Source of the DNA: Lunularia cruciata | Lineage: Eukaryota > Streptophyta > Marchantiopsida > Lunulariales > Lunulariaceae | DNA: 64,000 nucleotides | NCBI GenBank assembly: GCA_948567375.1 | Contig: OX419760.1 | Location: 41,478,001-41,542,000 of the forward strand | Direction of reading: 5' to 3' | Made by a program: the position numbers and the translations under genes | Shown here: piece by piece, positions 37,089 to 50,556 of the stretch | Layout: every line of letters starts with the position of its first letter | Position numbering within the stretch: the stretch's first letter is position 1 | Notes under the pieces: model-generated | The model's input: only the letters and a program-made list of their open reading frames with translations | Database searches by the model: none | Told to the model about the DNA's origin: nothing

Positions 37089-37564
37089 TGTAACAATATA
37101 GAGTTTACATATAAGTTAGTTGAGACTTAGGAAGTAGAAATAGGCCAAATTAGCCAAGAGTTATAAGAACATTCTAGAAGCATCTAAGAAGCTACTTTGT
37201 ACCTTCCAAGTATTGGGTAATGTGCATTCCATGTGGCAACTTCTAGGAAGCTTCCCGGCTAGCTTAGTTTGCACACCAAGTAGATAAATTTTAGATGGAA
37301 GCTACTTGGGAAGCCTCCAACTAGCTTAGCTTGCACGCCAAAAAAGTGACTTCTATAAGGAAGCTTCCTGTTTAGCTTGGCTTGCATTCCAAGAAGGTGG
37401 TTCTTGAGAATCTTCTCAAGAGCCTTGTATGCTCTCTATAAATACCAAAGCATACCAAAGCCCAAGCTCATGCTAGGCATTTGGAGTTTCCTTCATTCAA
37501 GTGTCCCAATGTGATCTTTCATTCCTATCTTCCATTCTTTTATTTCTCTCCTCCGTCTTTTACA
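37089..37564 (+). repeat. 5' LTR, family A (decayed element)
   Basis: TGTAACAATATAGAG to TCTTTTACA, with internal CTAGCTTAGCTTGCA repeats and a CTATAAATA box near 37435. Confidence 0.88.
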
Positions 37565-37816
37565 TTGGTATCAAAGCAGGAATGGGATGGATGGAATTTA
37601 TGGACCACCAAATCCATTTTTGCCAAACCATTGGAATTTTTCCAAGCATCATTTCACACGGTTCATTGTCTCACATTTTGGGCAAAATTTGTTTAACATG
37701 ATTACCTTGTTTAATGAACCCTTGGTATTATAATTGTAACTTATGGAGAATGGTGGACATGTTGTATTTACGTGTTAACTTAGATAAATTGTTGGTATTT
37801 AGATAAAGTAGTAGGC

Positions 37817-40800
37817 ATGGTAGCAATGCCAAAATTATCATTGTTATGTATCAACAAATCAAGCATCTTACTTGATTGTTGGAAGAATAAGACCATCAAT
37901 GAAATGAGGATGTAGAGAGAGCACCAATTTGAGAAGGAGAAGAGCAAATCCAATTTCCAAAACCCAAGGTATTTGAAGACAAGAATCTACTAAGGGCAAT
38001 GCAAAAAAAAGTGTTTGACTGTGAATGTTATTTTGAAGCTACAAATTTTCAAGATGAACAAAAATAGATTCTCTAGGCTTCAAGCCAATTGGATGGAGTG
38101 GCAAAACTATGATGGTGGTTCCAAGTGGAGCAAGCTGAAAGGCAAATTGTTTTACCAATCTTGATATGGGGAGAATTCAAGAGTGCAATAATTGGTCGAT
38201 TCTAAGCTATAAATGTCACACAAGCCACACGAGATAGGTTGGCAAAGTTGAAGTAGATTTGCTCTATAAGAAGCTATATCACATAATTCTAAAAGACCAT
38301 TATGCAAATTCCAAACTTAATAGAAGGTAAAGCTCTAGATCTATTTGTGAGGGATTTGAAGTCACACACCAAATTGGAAGTGACCATATGAGAGCCCAAA
38401 GACTTGGAAGAAGCCATGTTATTTGTTGAGTATTTTGATTCCTTGATTGCGACAACTTGGTTTTGACCTTGACTTTCATCAAACTTGCGCACACACTACA
38501 CATGGGGTGGAGGGATTAACATCAATGGAGATTGATGCCATCCAACAAATACCACTTGGTCCTACAAATAGGGAAATATTATGAAAATTAGTAGTTGCTT
38601 TTATTATTGCCAAATTGGGCATTGCATTGCTAAATGTATACTCAAGAATGAACAACCCTAAAAAATAGCCCAAATGGAGTTCATGGAGCATGATGATCAA
38701 GGAAACAAGGAATCATAGTAGTAAAACTCAAGCCACCTATTGGGAACTTGATTAGTTTCAATTGGATTGAAAGCTCGGCATATACAATTTTGCTTCACTT
38801 GTAAGGTATGATATCTGATTGTGGGTGTAGGATTGTAGTTGATTCAGATAGTTTAGAAAATTTCATGTCCATGCAATTAGCAAAGGAATTAAGTATACCT
38901 ATCATGCCAATAATTGAAAGTAAATTGATGATGGCAAATAGTAGAAGTTGGTTTTGCAACCTGTACCTCACATCTTGTTACATTTAATATTGGGAAGGAG
39001 TATTTGGAGTGTATGAGGTTTTAGTTGCATCTCTACACTATGATGTCATTCTTGGTTTGCCTTGGCTTGAACGTCATAAGGTTCAATTTGATTGGACTCA
39101 ATGATAAATTCAAGTACAACACCATGGTAGGAATTACCAATTAGGTTGTCTAGCACCTTTGAGTAAGACACCTAAGAATAGTCATTCCCAAAGTGGGAAG
39201 TTTGTTAGTAAAGTAGCCATAGAGCAAGCTTTGGAAGAATCCTATTTCAATAGTGTGGATCAAGCCAATTGTGCATGGAGAATCTGATGAAGGCCAAAAG
39301 CCTCATCAAGCAATGGTGATCAAATTGTTCAAAAGTTTGTAGATTTGTTTCCATATGATTTTTGAAGAGATTACTCTTTGATCATGGTATGCACTTCAAG
39401 ATTGAGTTACTGCTAGGAAGTACTCCAATGAGTAGATTAGTCTATCGGCTCTCACCAAAGGAGTTGGATGAGCTTCAAATAACATTGACAGAGTTGTTAG
39501 AGAAGAAGTTCACATGACATAGTACATCTCCTTTTAGAGCACCAGTCCTATTTGTTCTAAAGAAGGATAGAGGACTTCATTTTTCTATTGATTACCATGG
39601 TCTCAATAAACAAACAATGAAGAAAGCATATCCCTTGCCTCACATTGATAACTTGTTTGATCAATTGAGTGGAGCACAATACTTCTCCAAGTTGGATCTC
39701 CAAAGTGATAATTAGCAAATTCCCATTGATAGGGAGGATGTGCAAAAGATTACCTTTCACACAAGGTATGGGCATTTAAATGGAGAGTTCTACCTTTTGT
39801 GCTCACTAATTGCTCCAGCAATCTTCATGGGTCAAATGCATTGGGTGTTGGATGGGCTATTGGATAGATACATGGTGGTGTTCTTAGATGATATTTTCAT
39901 CTATAGCAAGATGGAGGCAAAATATGCAAATCATAAGATGGAAGATAATTCAGGAAGTCCTAAGATGACTATATCAATAGAATTTTTACTGCAAGAAGTC
40001 AAAGTGTGCCTTTTGGTAGAAGGAAGTTACCTTCTTGGGTCATAAGATCTCATCAAAGAGGATCAAGATGGAAGAGGAGAAAATCAAAGCCAATGCTAAT
40101 TGGAATACTTCAAATGATACCATAGAGGTGCAATCATTTAATAGATTGGCAAGTTTTTACCAATGATTCATCCATTATTATGTTCATGTTGTTGCACCAT
40201 TGACTGACCTCTTGGAGAAGACCTCAAGCTTTCAATGGACCACCATGCACAAAAAAGCATTCCAAAAACTAAAACATATGGTGTCTTCAAGACTAGTTCT
40301 TCAACCATATGATCTTCAACTACCTTTTGTGGTTGATTTTGATGTTTTTAATTTTACCATTGGAGTTGTGTTGCAATACTAATTTCCAAATGGGTTACAT
40401 CACATTGCCTTTGTGTTTTTCCAGCTAAACACTATAGAAAAGAATTACTCTACTCAAAATCAAGAACAACTAGCAATGGTATATGCCACTAAGGTATTAT
40501 TATTACCATTATCTCTTGGAGAAACAATTGATCATGTAAACCAATCACAAACCCTTGTTAAAAACATTACATTTGGACCACATGAAGAGTCAACATCATT
40601 AATGAGAGGGAAAAATATAATGTTTGACATCAAACTTGAGTACAATACCAATAGGTTCCATGTCATCCCCGATGCTCTATCATGATAACCTGATTTGAAG
40701 TCTTTTCCTCTCATCACGGTGGCAATTATGATAGTATCAATCAACTCAAAAGCCTGAATTGGTTTTAGGACAACTTTACAACAAGATCTCTTCTTTCAGA

Positions 40801-41927
40801 TAGTACAAATTTGTCTTGCAGTTGATGACAAGGAATACAATACCTTCTCCTTCAAGGAAGGTCTTCTATTCTATGAGAACCAGATCTATGTTCTCAAGGT
40901 GATCTACAACTTTTGCGCCTTCAAGAAGCCCATGACTTACTAATAGTTGGTCATATGGATGGGGACAAGACCTTGGGTACCCTACAATGCCAATGGTGGT
41001 AGCCCAAAATTGCACAAGATGTTCAAGAGTTTTTCCAATCTTGTGAGAGCTACCATTGCAACAAGTCTAGCAACCAAAAACCAAGTGGTCTCCTTCAATA
41101 AATTCCCATTCTATCTACTTGATAGTAGCACATGAGCCTAGATCTCATCACCTCCTTGCCCAAGACAAAGCAAGACCACACAACAATTGTGGTGTTTGTG
41201 GATAAGTTTAGTAAGCAATCCATTTGGCACCAACCTTTGATATAATGGATGCTCCAATATTAGCCTAGATCTACTTTGACAACATCTTCAAGCATCATGT
41301 GATGCCTTTTGTACTCATCCTTGATTGTGATCCTTAATTCATCAAAAAAATTTAGCAAGCATTCTTCCAAATACTCGGCACCAAGCTTGCTTTGTCCACG
41401 GCCTATCATCCTCAAACTTATGGTCAAACTAAATGTGCAAATTGCACCTTAAAGGATATACCTTATGCTTGTATCAACATTTACCATACCAACCGCTCCC
41501 ACTTGATACCCAAGTCCATAAACTTACTCCTAATTAGATAGGTCCATTTGATATCACCCAAATCATTTCTCTTATTGCTTATCAACTTGCCTTACCTTCT
41601 CATATGCAAGTCCACTCTATCCTTCACATTTCCAAGTTGAAAGCCTTTTTCTCTAATCCATCTTCCTTTTCCTCTCATATCCAACCTCCTCTTCCTCCCA
41701 TGCCTATCAATGATCAAAGAGGAGTATGAAGTTGATTGTATCCTTACACGTCACCATATTTAATGTAGCTGCAAGCAACATATTGAGTACAAGGTCCTCT
41801 GGAAAAGGTATCTTCTTCATGATGCCACTTTGGAGCTTCTTTCTCACTCCAAAATGCACAAATGGCTATCTAGGAGTTTGAAACTTCCATGGTGACGAGT
41901 ACATCACCTACTAGCGGTACAAATATA
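37817..41927 (+). pseudogene. Gag-pol remnant of the decayed family-A element
   Basis: The gag start ATGGTAGC is at 37817. A mutated zinc knuckle lies near 38595-38640. At 38700-38706 the frameshift-site position reads AGGAAAC instead of GGGAAAC, and the gag stop and -1 pol frame are kept. Protease traces (LVDSGSS-type, here VDSDS) are near 38838-38860. RT runs from about 39420 to 39990 with catalytic FLDD near 39880. RNase H (about 40060-40690, LQPYDLQLPFVVDFDVF) is present. The integrase zinc region and part of the core run from about 40800 to 41460, then there is a deletion, then the GPF module (about 41540) and chromodomain traces at 41720-41900. Confidence 0.8.
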
Positions 41928-42305
41928 TGTAACAATTTGGAGTTTATAGATAAGGTAGTTGAGACTAAGGAAGTAGCAAATAGGCCAAATTAGCCAAGAG
42001 TTATAAGAATATTCTAGAAGCATCTAGGAAGCTATTTGGTACCTCCTAAGTATTGGGTAATGTGCATGCCAAGTGGTGACTTCTAAAAGGAAGCTTCTTG
42101 GGAAGCTTCTTGGCTAGCTTAGCTTGCATACCAAGAAGGCGGCTTCTAGAAGAAAGCTTCTTGAGAAGCTTCTCAAGAGCCTTGTATACTTTCTATAAAT
42201 ACCAAAACCCAAGCTCATGCTAAGCATTTGGATTTTCCCTCATTCAAGTGTCTCAATGTGATTTTCATTTTGATCTTCCATTATTTCTCTACTCAATTTT
42301 TTACA
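41928..42305 (+). repeat. 3' LTR, family A (decayed element)
   Basis: TGTAACAATTTGGAG to TTTTACA, 378 bp. It is one internal repeat shorter than its 5' partner. Confidence 0.85.
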
Positions 42306-42959
42306 CTAGAACTAAACATTTGGAAATGTTTTGCATTTAGGGTAATATTTAAACTTGTTGTGTTAGGTCTTCTATTTGTTATATAGATGCTAATATCAAA
42401 ATTAAAGTCTATAACTCATAACATCAGAGATTTCCTAGTTGCCACATCATCTAAAACTTGTAATAGTTGGTCTTTTGTTAATTATACATATGTTAGGCTA
42501 TATCAAGATTGAAGTCTATAACTCACAACATTTTGAAATGTTTTAGAAATCAAACCCTTATCTAATTTTCATTGTAGGTATTTTGTTGATAGTATAAATG
42601 CTCTGCCAAATTACAGCTTTTCACATCAAATCTTTGATTTCTTGATCACATCAAGCTATATGATAATTATAGTCTAGAACGAACTGTTTGAGATATTATA
42701 AATACCATCAATAATTGAATTAATACATAAAGTGTTCTACAACTCATAACTTTTGGATATGTTTCACATATCATATGAGATTTGTAGTATAGAACTTATA
42801 ATCGTTGGAGATGTATTAAACTACAACAAATTACATAGATGTCAAGCCATATATGAGCTTTAAACTAGAGCTCTGCAAGAGTTTGAGATCTTCTAAATTC
42901 TAGGTCATCTCAAAACTTGTCATAATATGCATATTATTTTTTGTTCATGTCTATCAAAG
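42306..42959. repeat. Degenerate satellite-like tract, right part
   Basis: Phrases of the type TCTATAACTCATAACATC recur at about 42407, 42508 and 42742 (spacing of roughly 100 bp or multiples of part-units). This continues the tract ending at 37088. Confidence 0.45.
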
Positions 42960-44302
42960 TATTAAAAAACTTCTCCAAAATATATGTAAGTTAGGTTCTT
43001 TATCTTTGATAACATAATCTTTTAAAAGTATCTAACTTAAAAAGAGTATGTTACATGAAGATAATATTGATGTACATGCAAGTAAAGCCTAGTGTAATAA
43101 TATCTTTGTTATAAGTTAGATAAGAATTGTCTTAGATTCAATATATAATAATAATATAATAACCACAAATATAAATATGGAACATAATTAACAAATTTAC
43201 AGGTAACTCATTAAGTAAATAAATTTACTCTTATTTGATTAAAACTCAAAATAGGTATTTATTTGATTAAAACTCAAAATAGGTATATATTGTAATAAAT
43301 ATGCAAGAATTAATTATTTTCTTTATATTATTAACATGCTTAATAACTCCTTGAGCACATGGTCATTCTTCTTGTAGCTTTGAAAAGAAGTGTTTTTTTT
43401 ATCTTCTTAGCCCTAATACATCCTATAAGAGTTGGATAATGCAAGGAAGACTAAATAGCCCTCATCCAACTAACTAGCTCTACAAACCAATATTTTTTTA
43501 CTCTAATTACATAGATGGCTTGAAATCTGAATTTAAGTCTCCTCTTAAAATCTTGCAAAGAACCAATTTTGGCTACAAGAACTTATTATACTTACTAAAC
43601 TTGATATCCCAATCAAGATTTTTCAATTCTTCTAGTTCACTTCAAATAAATAAAATTTTGTGTTAAGCTTTCAGTTTGATTATTATATTGAATATACTCA
43701 AATCAAACATAAATTTCTCTGCTCTACTTATAATTATCTTCATATTAAATTATCTTTGGCATAAAAAATATTTACAATTCTATATTTAAAAATATAGCTC
43801 CTATTTACTGATGATAAATATAAATCTCCAAGAAGCTCAATTTCATCATATGAGTAGTTAATATATTAACTATATTTAGTATTTTTACCATATCAAAATA
43901 CACAAAATTCAATTTCTACATCAAAATATAAGTAGAAAATGTCACATTTGACCATAAATTACAATCAAAAGAGCTACATTTCATTTGGTATGAAGATTGT
44001 ATCTAAGAATATGTACCCAAAATAATATGCTATAAACTTATGAGAATGATATTCAGATATTTGTAAATACAAAACTCCCAATGAATCGAATATGGTTATT
44101 CAAGAAAGAGGATCATAGACGCGATCCAACTAATTCTTACTCTAATATCAATATAGAATATCAAATTTGAATGAATAAGTAACGAGACTAAAATATAAAA
44201 GATAAATCAAGAGCTAAGAGGAATATAATCCAAATGGTAAAGTTGGCTCTATTTTTACTTTCTTAAATACATACATACTTGCATAGATAATCTTAAGAAA
44301 GT
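42960..44302 (+). repeat. Duplication copy B, left segment
   Basis: Collinear with 2385-3708 and in the same orientation, about 40.6 kb further along. It is interrupted at AAAGT(T) near 44297-44303, where the minus-strand element begins. The matching sequence resumes at 57541. Confidence 0.78.
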
Positions 44303-44409
44303 TGTTGTATGTATATATATTGCTATACAACATACATTGTTGTTAACATCATACACTATAGAAGCACAACTCACACATTAGTCATACATGAACTCTAAAG
44401 TGTAATAAT

Positions 44410-44750
44410 AAATTAGTTTGTTTATACAACTTGAATCACACTCAATCAAATCAGTACTTGATATATCACTCCATAATCTACCAATAACTAAGCATTGATT
44501 ATAGTCAAGCCACACCCACTCTAGATAAGAGAATCTAGGTGACACTCACCGGCCTTTGTCCACCATAGCCAAGAACTTGAAGGCTTAACACCAAAGAAAT
44601 GAGTTCTTTAGAGTTGCACTTCCAAGATATACTCCTGATTTTGACCTAGGTCTCATCCCAACGCTCTCGTTGACGGCACACCCAATAGTGTGAATGGTGC
44701 AAGTGACAATGCGCCCCACCATGTAATTAGTACCTCGAACATGAAATGTC
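44410..44750 (-). repeat. 3' LTR region of the PHD-finger element
   Basis: Aligns by eye with 57095-57440: shared blocks include CTCCATAATCTACCAA, TGTCCACCATAGCCAAGAAC and CTCCTGATTTTGACCTAG. About 100 further bases to its left (44303-44405) have no counterpart in the other LTR. The element's coding region stops at its inner edge. Confidence 0.65.
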
Positions 44751-45270
44751 AAGTAGATCTAGGACATAACAATTGTCCTTGAGGAACCACCAAAGGAGTG
44801 GAGTCATACATGCCATATGCCATATGCAATCCTCTCAAATAGCTATCACACACTAACATAATAGTAGCTCCACCAAAAGAGCAGCATAACATACACCGCA
44901 AGCCTACACATACAAGTGCCAAGCTTGTTTGGGAGGTGGTATGGCACACAATTGCGCACATGATCCTTCCAAACAACACCATCACGTCCTTCCAACACAA
45001 GGACTCTAGATGGCAAACCTCAAACACTCTCAAGATCATGCGGCCTACAAAAACATCAAGTGTCACACGTTATCTATTGTAGATATACATACTCACATAG
45101 ATGAAATCAATAATTGAGGGTCTATAACCTCCTCCTTGAATGGTAGCATAGCGTAAGGTATCCTTATGTTGAGCAATTGTCAAGTTCTCAAAGGCCATCT
45201 GTATCACTATCCAAAAGATCTCTACCCATTGAGAATATGCACTCATCCATACATCTAGATCATCCAAGTC
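44749..45270 (-). pseudogene. Integrase C-terminus and degenerate PHD finger of the minus-strand element
   Basis: Minus-strand translation gives an integrase-tail tract (IAQHKDTLRYATIQGGGYRP) at about 45100-45190. Next comes ILRV.EV, and one frame over EGRDGVVWKDHVRNCVPYHL, so there is a frameshift inside. At the C-terminal end is a PHD-like tract, CMLCCSFGGATIMLVCD through TPLVVPQGQLLCPRS. In this copy three zinc ligands are lost (Tyr, Tyr and Ser where Cys is expected) and the conserved Trp is Leu. The order and context support a PHD finger fused to the C-terminus of the polyprotein, where chromoviruses carry a chromodomain. Confidence 0.65.
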
Positions 45271-45299
45271 TAAAACTATAGTAGCATTTTGACGAATGG

Positions 45300-46480
45300 T
45301 TTTAGGTAAATCTGGATCTCATCCATTGAGTAAAAATTAAGGAGAGAAGGATGCTAAGAAGGCTTGCCAACTGAACCGATAGCCCATGGCCAACCAAGGT
45401 AACTAGAGATCCCAATCTCCCATGTGGCATCTTTGGAAACCATACTTTTGCAATACTCTCTTCACTATTTGAACCACTCTCTTTGCTAAGCCATCTATCT
45501 CATGGTGATCTCAAGAAGTAGTATGATGATCAATCAAAGCCTTGTCACACAAGACCTGAAACTCCTCCAAGAACTCTATACCCTTATCAATCAAAACCTC
45601 AATTGGTACACCAAAATAATTGAGAACTTGACCCAAGAACAAGTGAGTTGTCCCTTCATTGGACTTGTCATGAAGTGCCACCAACTCAATCCACTTAAAG
45701 AAGTGCTCCACGATGACCAAAACGTACCAATGATGTCTCACAATCAATGGTAGAGGTCCAGTGAAGTCCAAACTCCAATAGTAACCCAATCCTATGATAG
45801 GAAATGGGTGTAACTGTGGTGTAGGAGCATTAAATGATGCTCTAACTTGGTCACAAACCACACATCTTGCAACAAACTGCTATACATTGGTATGCAGACC
45901 GCACCACCAATAATGACTCTAGAGTAACCTATATATATGCTTTACTCCAAAATGTCCTAGCACTCATGAGCATGATGGACCAATTATGGTCTTTGAGATG
46001 GAAGTGGTACTACTTACACTCTACCATCCTCCCATACATGCGCAAGATTTCTGCCCTCCAATCTAAACTGTTCGGCTTGCTGAAGAACACAATTTCTCTC
46101 CTTGGCCCCAACTGTGCCACCCACAACACCAATGCAAAGATATTCCATCATTAAGACATCATCATGAATGTCTTGCTGAATTGTACCACTATCTCCACTC
46201 TTTGGATTTGTGACCTCAATAACTCCTCCTATATGCATTGAGAGAGATACCACCAAGCCTCAAAAAACATAAAAAGAAAGGCAAATCCATGCCAACCTAA
46301 TGCCATCTTCTCATTTGTCTCACCATGCCAACATGCTCCATTCTGATCTTGTTTGTTGGGACATGGGTTTTTATTCAACCCATCTACATCACTATTCACC
46401 ACTCCAAGTCTGTGAATAATTGTGAAATCATACTCTTGTAAAATTAGAGCCCAATCGTGCAAGCTTCCTTGAAAGCTTGT
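45300..46480 (-). pseudogene. Integrase core and RNase H end of the minus-strand element
   Basis: The best-kept open piece (45511-45861) shows the integrase catalytic core: SLDFTGPLP with the first Asp and VLIDKGIEF with the second Asp. The glutamate region lies toward 45490. The zinc-binding region is at about 45850-46220. The RNase H tail (ALILQEYDFTIIHRLGVVNS, then DVDGLNKNPCP) is at 46360-46460. Stops separate the pieces. Confidence 0.75.
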
Positions 46481-47570
46481 CAGACTCTATCAACCACTTT
46501 AGTGGCTGATTATCATTGATGAGAGTAAAGGGGTTATCAAATGGGTAACATCAAAAATGTGCTACTACCCATATTGTTGCCAAGCACTCTCCCTCATATG
46601 AACAATACTTTGCCTCTGCTGAATTGTTGGAGTGACTAGCATAGGCCACCACAAACTCCTTCTCCTCATCATCATAATGGGTTGAGCACTACTCCAAGCC
46701 ACAACATACTCCAATCAGTGTGAACCTGCAATGGTTGTCCTTTGATCGGTCTCTTCAAAATAGGAACAGATATCAACCTTTCCTTGAGCTCTACAAAAGC
46801 TCTCTCTTGCTCATCTCTCCAACACCACTCTTTATGTAAGCTTGGTCAACTTCATCAAGGCCTTGGCAATGGCACTAAAATCCTCTAACATAGCAGTGAT
46901 ACAAGTTCACCAACCCAAAGAATGCTTACACTTTGCTCACATCCATAGGCTAAGGAATATGCGCAATAGCCTCCACCTTGGTCTATTAAACACCAAGTCC
47001 TCCAAGGTAGATAGTGTGACCCAAATACTCAACCTACTCATGGAAGAATCTACACTTCCCAGGATGTAATTTTAGTCCATGAGATCAACCTCTCAAACAG
47101 CTCCAACAACTATCTCTCATGCTCCTCCACAGTAGTGCTATAGACCAAAATGTCATCAATATAGCACCGAGCTAAATCCAATCTAGCTAAGATCTTGTCT
47201 ATGACTCTTTGGAACTCAACAAGAGTGTTCTTTAACCCAAATGGTAAGAACCTCCACTGATAAAACACATCCTTGCCATGAAGATCAATAGCTGAAAATG
47301 TTATCTTAGACTTATCCTCTTCCTTGATTGGCAGTTGATAGTATTCTGCTCAAAGATCCAAAGTACTAAAGATCTTTGCATGCCCAATTGCATCAAAGAT
47401 CTCCTCTAGCATAAGCGTGCATACCAATCAGCCTTAGTCTATCAATTGATAGGACGGTAATCTCCACACATCCGTCTATTTGTTTAGTTGCCATGCATAT
47501 CCTTTTTGGCTTGCATCATTGTAGCTAATGCATACTCTCTATGTGAAATCTCCAACAAACTAGCCTCAAA
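46480..47570 (-). pseudogene. Reverse transcriptase and RNase H region of the minus-strand element
   Basis: On the minus strand the RT catalytic motif YIDD lies at 47152-47163 within ARCYIDDILVYS. It is preceded by FSAIDLHGKDVFYQWRFLPF-like sequence (about 47230-47300). RNase H sequence follows down to about 46480. Frames are broken. The RT is of Ty3/gypsy type and clearly differs from the family-A RT. Confidence 0.75.
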
Positions 47571-50551
47571 AAGGTCTCTATTCCAGCTCTGAATCAATGC
47601 CTTCTCCATATCACTATATCAATAGGGACATCAAAAAACTAATGTATTGCTAGTCAGCTCAATCTGTATACTAGATCCCTTTAGAGCACCCAAATCCTTC
47701 ATATTGAAGGCAAAACAACTCATGTAGCTCCTCAAGAACCTCCAAACTCTTCATCTTTCCCCTCATGTAAGCTTGGATCCAAGATCTAGCTCCCAAGTAT
47801 CCTCTGTAACTATCATAGGAGCGGAAGACTAATTGATTTGCTGCTACACTAGGCCCTTTGGAGCAGTAGTATCATGCTCCAAACTGCTAGAGGTCCCAAC
47901 CTCAGTGTGAAAAACTCCCTTTGATTTGGCTGCAAGCTCCATACTTCCTCTAGCTGCATCCCAAGTAGACCATGGGTGTAACCCAAGTAGACCATGCTTA
48001 CCTGGATGGACTCCAAGTAGACCACTCTCCCTAGTAGCTACTGGCTGTGTTCCAAGAATACCCTGCACACTTGGTCCATCACCCCAGCATGTACCTGAAT
48101 TATCTCGATAGGCATAGAGCTCACAAGTGTTTGAGTGGTGATCCTTATCAAGTGTATCCTACGTTACTCTGCCAAAACCAAGGCTCAGAATCTAGGTCAA
48201 ACATTTTAGGTCCATAGCCTAACCTAGCACTTGACGCCTAGATGCCTTTGACATTGTTAGAACAACAATAATACCGGTGCAACAATAATGCCCACTCTCT
48301 CTCATCGGCATTGGGCTCCACCAATTGTTGTAATTGTGAGTCCCAAACTAGTCCAAGACCTCCTTCTTGAAAAGCATGGGAGCTTGGGAAACTCATAAGT
48401 GTAGGAAAAGTGGCTCGAGGCTATCCAACTAGGTTCACTACTACCATAGGTGACCTTTCAGCCACTACCATCGTCTAAGACTGACGCCCAACATCCAAGA
48501 TGTCATCAAGAATAATGTGGTCTAGTCAGTAAATCCCATCATAAGCACATTGTAAAACCTCTCTAAGTAAGAGTTGTATCCACCAAAGACAAAGAAGATG
48601 AGCTCATGATCCCACTCTAGCTGTATCTAACAACACAGCTGGTCCCATCCAATAATGGACTTGATGTGTACTTGCCACCACCTGGGTGCAAGAATCACCC
48701 ATCAAAGGGATGTCTCTAAAATGTAAGCTAGAGAAACAAAATGATGAACCTAAAGATGGCATAATATATATAACATCTCCCAAAACATACCAAAACAAGG
48801 ATCCTAAAGACCCAAACCTCAGCCAGCACTTGTATATATCCCTAACATGGTCATCTAGAAATCACCAAATGAACAGGACCATATCTCTCTAATCTTGCGC
48901 TCCTAGCAAGGAAATGTCTACTGGAAGGGTCTTTTGGTAATCCTTGACTGCTGACATGATAGTAACTCAAGATATTGATAGGCCAAGTGTGCCACATGAT
49001 GTAGAGAGACTCGCTTAGCAATTTCATCTCTCTCCACATACAAGTACCTCTATACTTGTATACCCGCCTATAGTACTGCAACTAGTCCAATGCTAATCCC
49101 ACCAAACAACGCCAATAGACATACTATACTCCCTCTACTGGATACTACCAAGCAATGAGTGTGGTATCCAAAGGTGTCAAGGTAATCAACTCTAGAGGCT
49201 CATCCTCACATTGGTCACCTAGTGGTTCAAAGGCTCCACTCCAAGCTTGTTGCACCAATTGATCTACATGTTGTTGCAATGCATCCTCTAAACTCCACAA
49301 AGGAATATCCAAGGTGGATGGAAAATCCCAATTGTACTCCAAATCCAAGTGATCTCCTTTGGTATTGGAGTATCCTTTGCATGGACGTTCCCCTCTAATA
49401 AATCATCAGGACAAGTAACAGAGCCACTAAAAGCTGAAATTGATGTTGCCATGGTCCCAAACTGTAATGAGCCAAGACTACCACTACTAAAGCATATTGG
49501 TAGGCGACATACCTGTCCCTCCCTTGATTGCCAACCTGGTCTATAGGAGGCTATCTCCTCACAATAGTCAATATTGAAGCCATGGTTGTATCAAAAGTAA
49601 GGGTAGGTATTGCACCCCTATTAGGTGTGGATCCTCTACCACCTTCCATAGCAATTCTACCATTCTGTAACTCTGGGTGTAGGTCAAAGCACTGGTCATT
49701 GGTATGACCAAATCTATGGAAATGCTCACATTGTCTCTATGTTGGCTATGATGCATTAGAGGTATAAGGTCCACAGCCCTAAGTACATCTCTCTCCTATT
49801 GTGAGGTCTACCACAAGTCCAACAAGCAGCACCACCGCTCACTGGCTGCTATTGACTCAACAATGAAGGTAAAGGTCTAGCTATAATAGACCCTCCACTT
49901 GCTCCATATGATCTAGGCTATCCATCTTGTCCTCAAAAACCAACATGGCATGGTGCACTCTATTGCACTCTGGAAGAAGTAACAACTATGGATGAGGTCT
50001 CCTTACCAAATCCAGATGTCAACACTCTCTCCTTGACAATGTTGAGCTCAAAATGCTCAGCCAAACCAAAGACCACTGCCAACGTAAGCAAAGTAGCCTA
50101 TAACAACATAGCATCACGGACTCTATATTGCAACTCCCTATATAGTATCCCATACTAAAACTAGACTGTCTGGGCTTCAATTACTTCCTTGAGTAAAACT
50201 AATCAGCCACCTCATGCAAGTGTATCCCTGGCATATGCTCTCTCTAGCCTTTTGTTGGAACTCCTACAAGCTCCTCAGCTTGTCAATCTGCACTCCTTGG
50301 TAGTTTTGCCTCAAACATTGGAAGAACTCTACCACGGGGTTAAACCCCAGTACTACACCACCTCTTGTATTAGTACCTCTGCTTGTAGTAGCACCATCTC
50401 CAAGAGATCCACCAACACTACTAGAGCTAGAACTCATGGGTATTGCAAATCTATCCCTAGAAACCAAGCCTAAAGTAATGGAAATATAATTTGGAGACCA
50501 ATATTGTCTCAATAGCTCAATTTCCTCCAAGTGAGCTCTCCTAAACTCATG
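47570..50551 (-). pseudogene. Protease/gag region of the minus-strand element (inner part)
   Basis: Placed by position between RT and the 5' LTR. Open fragments (49145-49348, 49568-49774, 50264-50530 on the minus strand) are compatible with a gag and linker but lack a motif I can name with confidence. The 50264-50530 piece has a serine/glycine-rich N-terminal part and a YQG...DKLRSL tract. It is cut at 50551-50556 by the young element. Confidence 0.45.
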
Positions 50552-50556
50552 GTAGT

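Larger units (their letters stand above)
37089..42305 (+). mobile_element. Decayed family-A chromovirus with target duplication
   Basis: LTRs at 37089-37564 (476 bp) and 41928-42305 (378 bp) share the family ends. Target duplications are CTAGG (37084-37088) and CTAGA (42306-42310). The PBS at 37566-37577 (TGGTATCAAAGC) has one mismatch from the tRNA-iMet match. Gag, protease, RT, RNase H, integrase and part of the chromodomain appear in the usual order but all are broken. Part of integrase, roughly 300 bp around 41500, is deleted. It is clearly older than the element at 50557. Confidence 0.88.
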
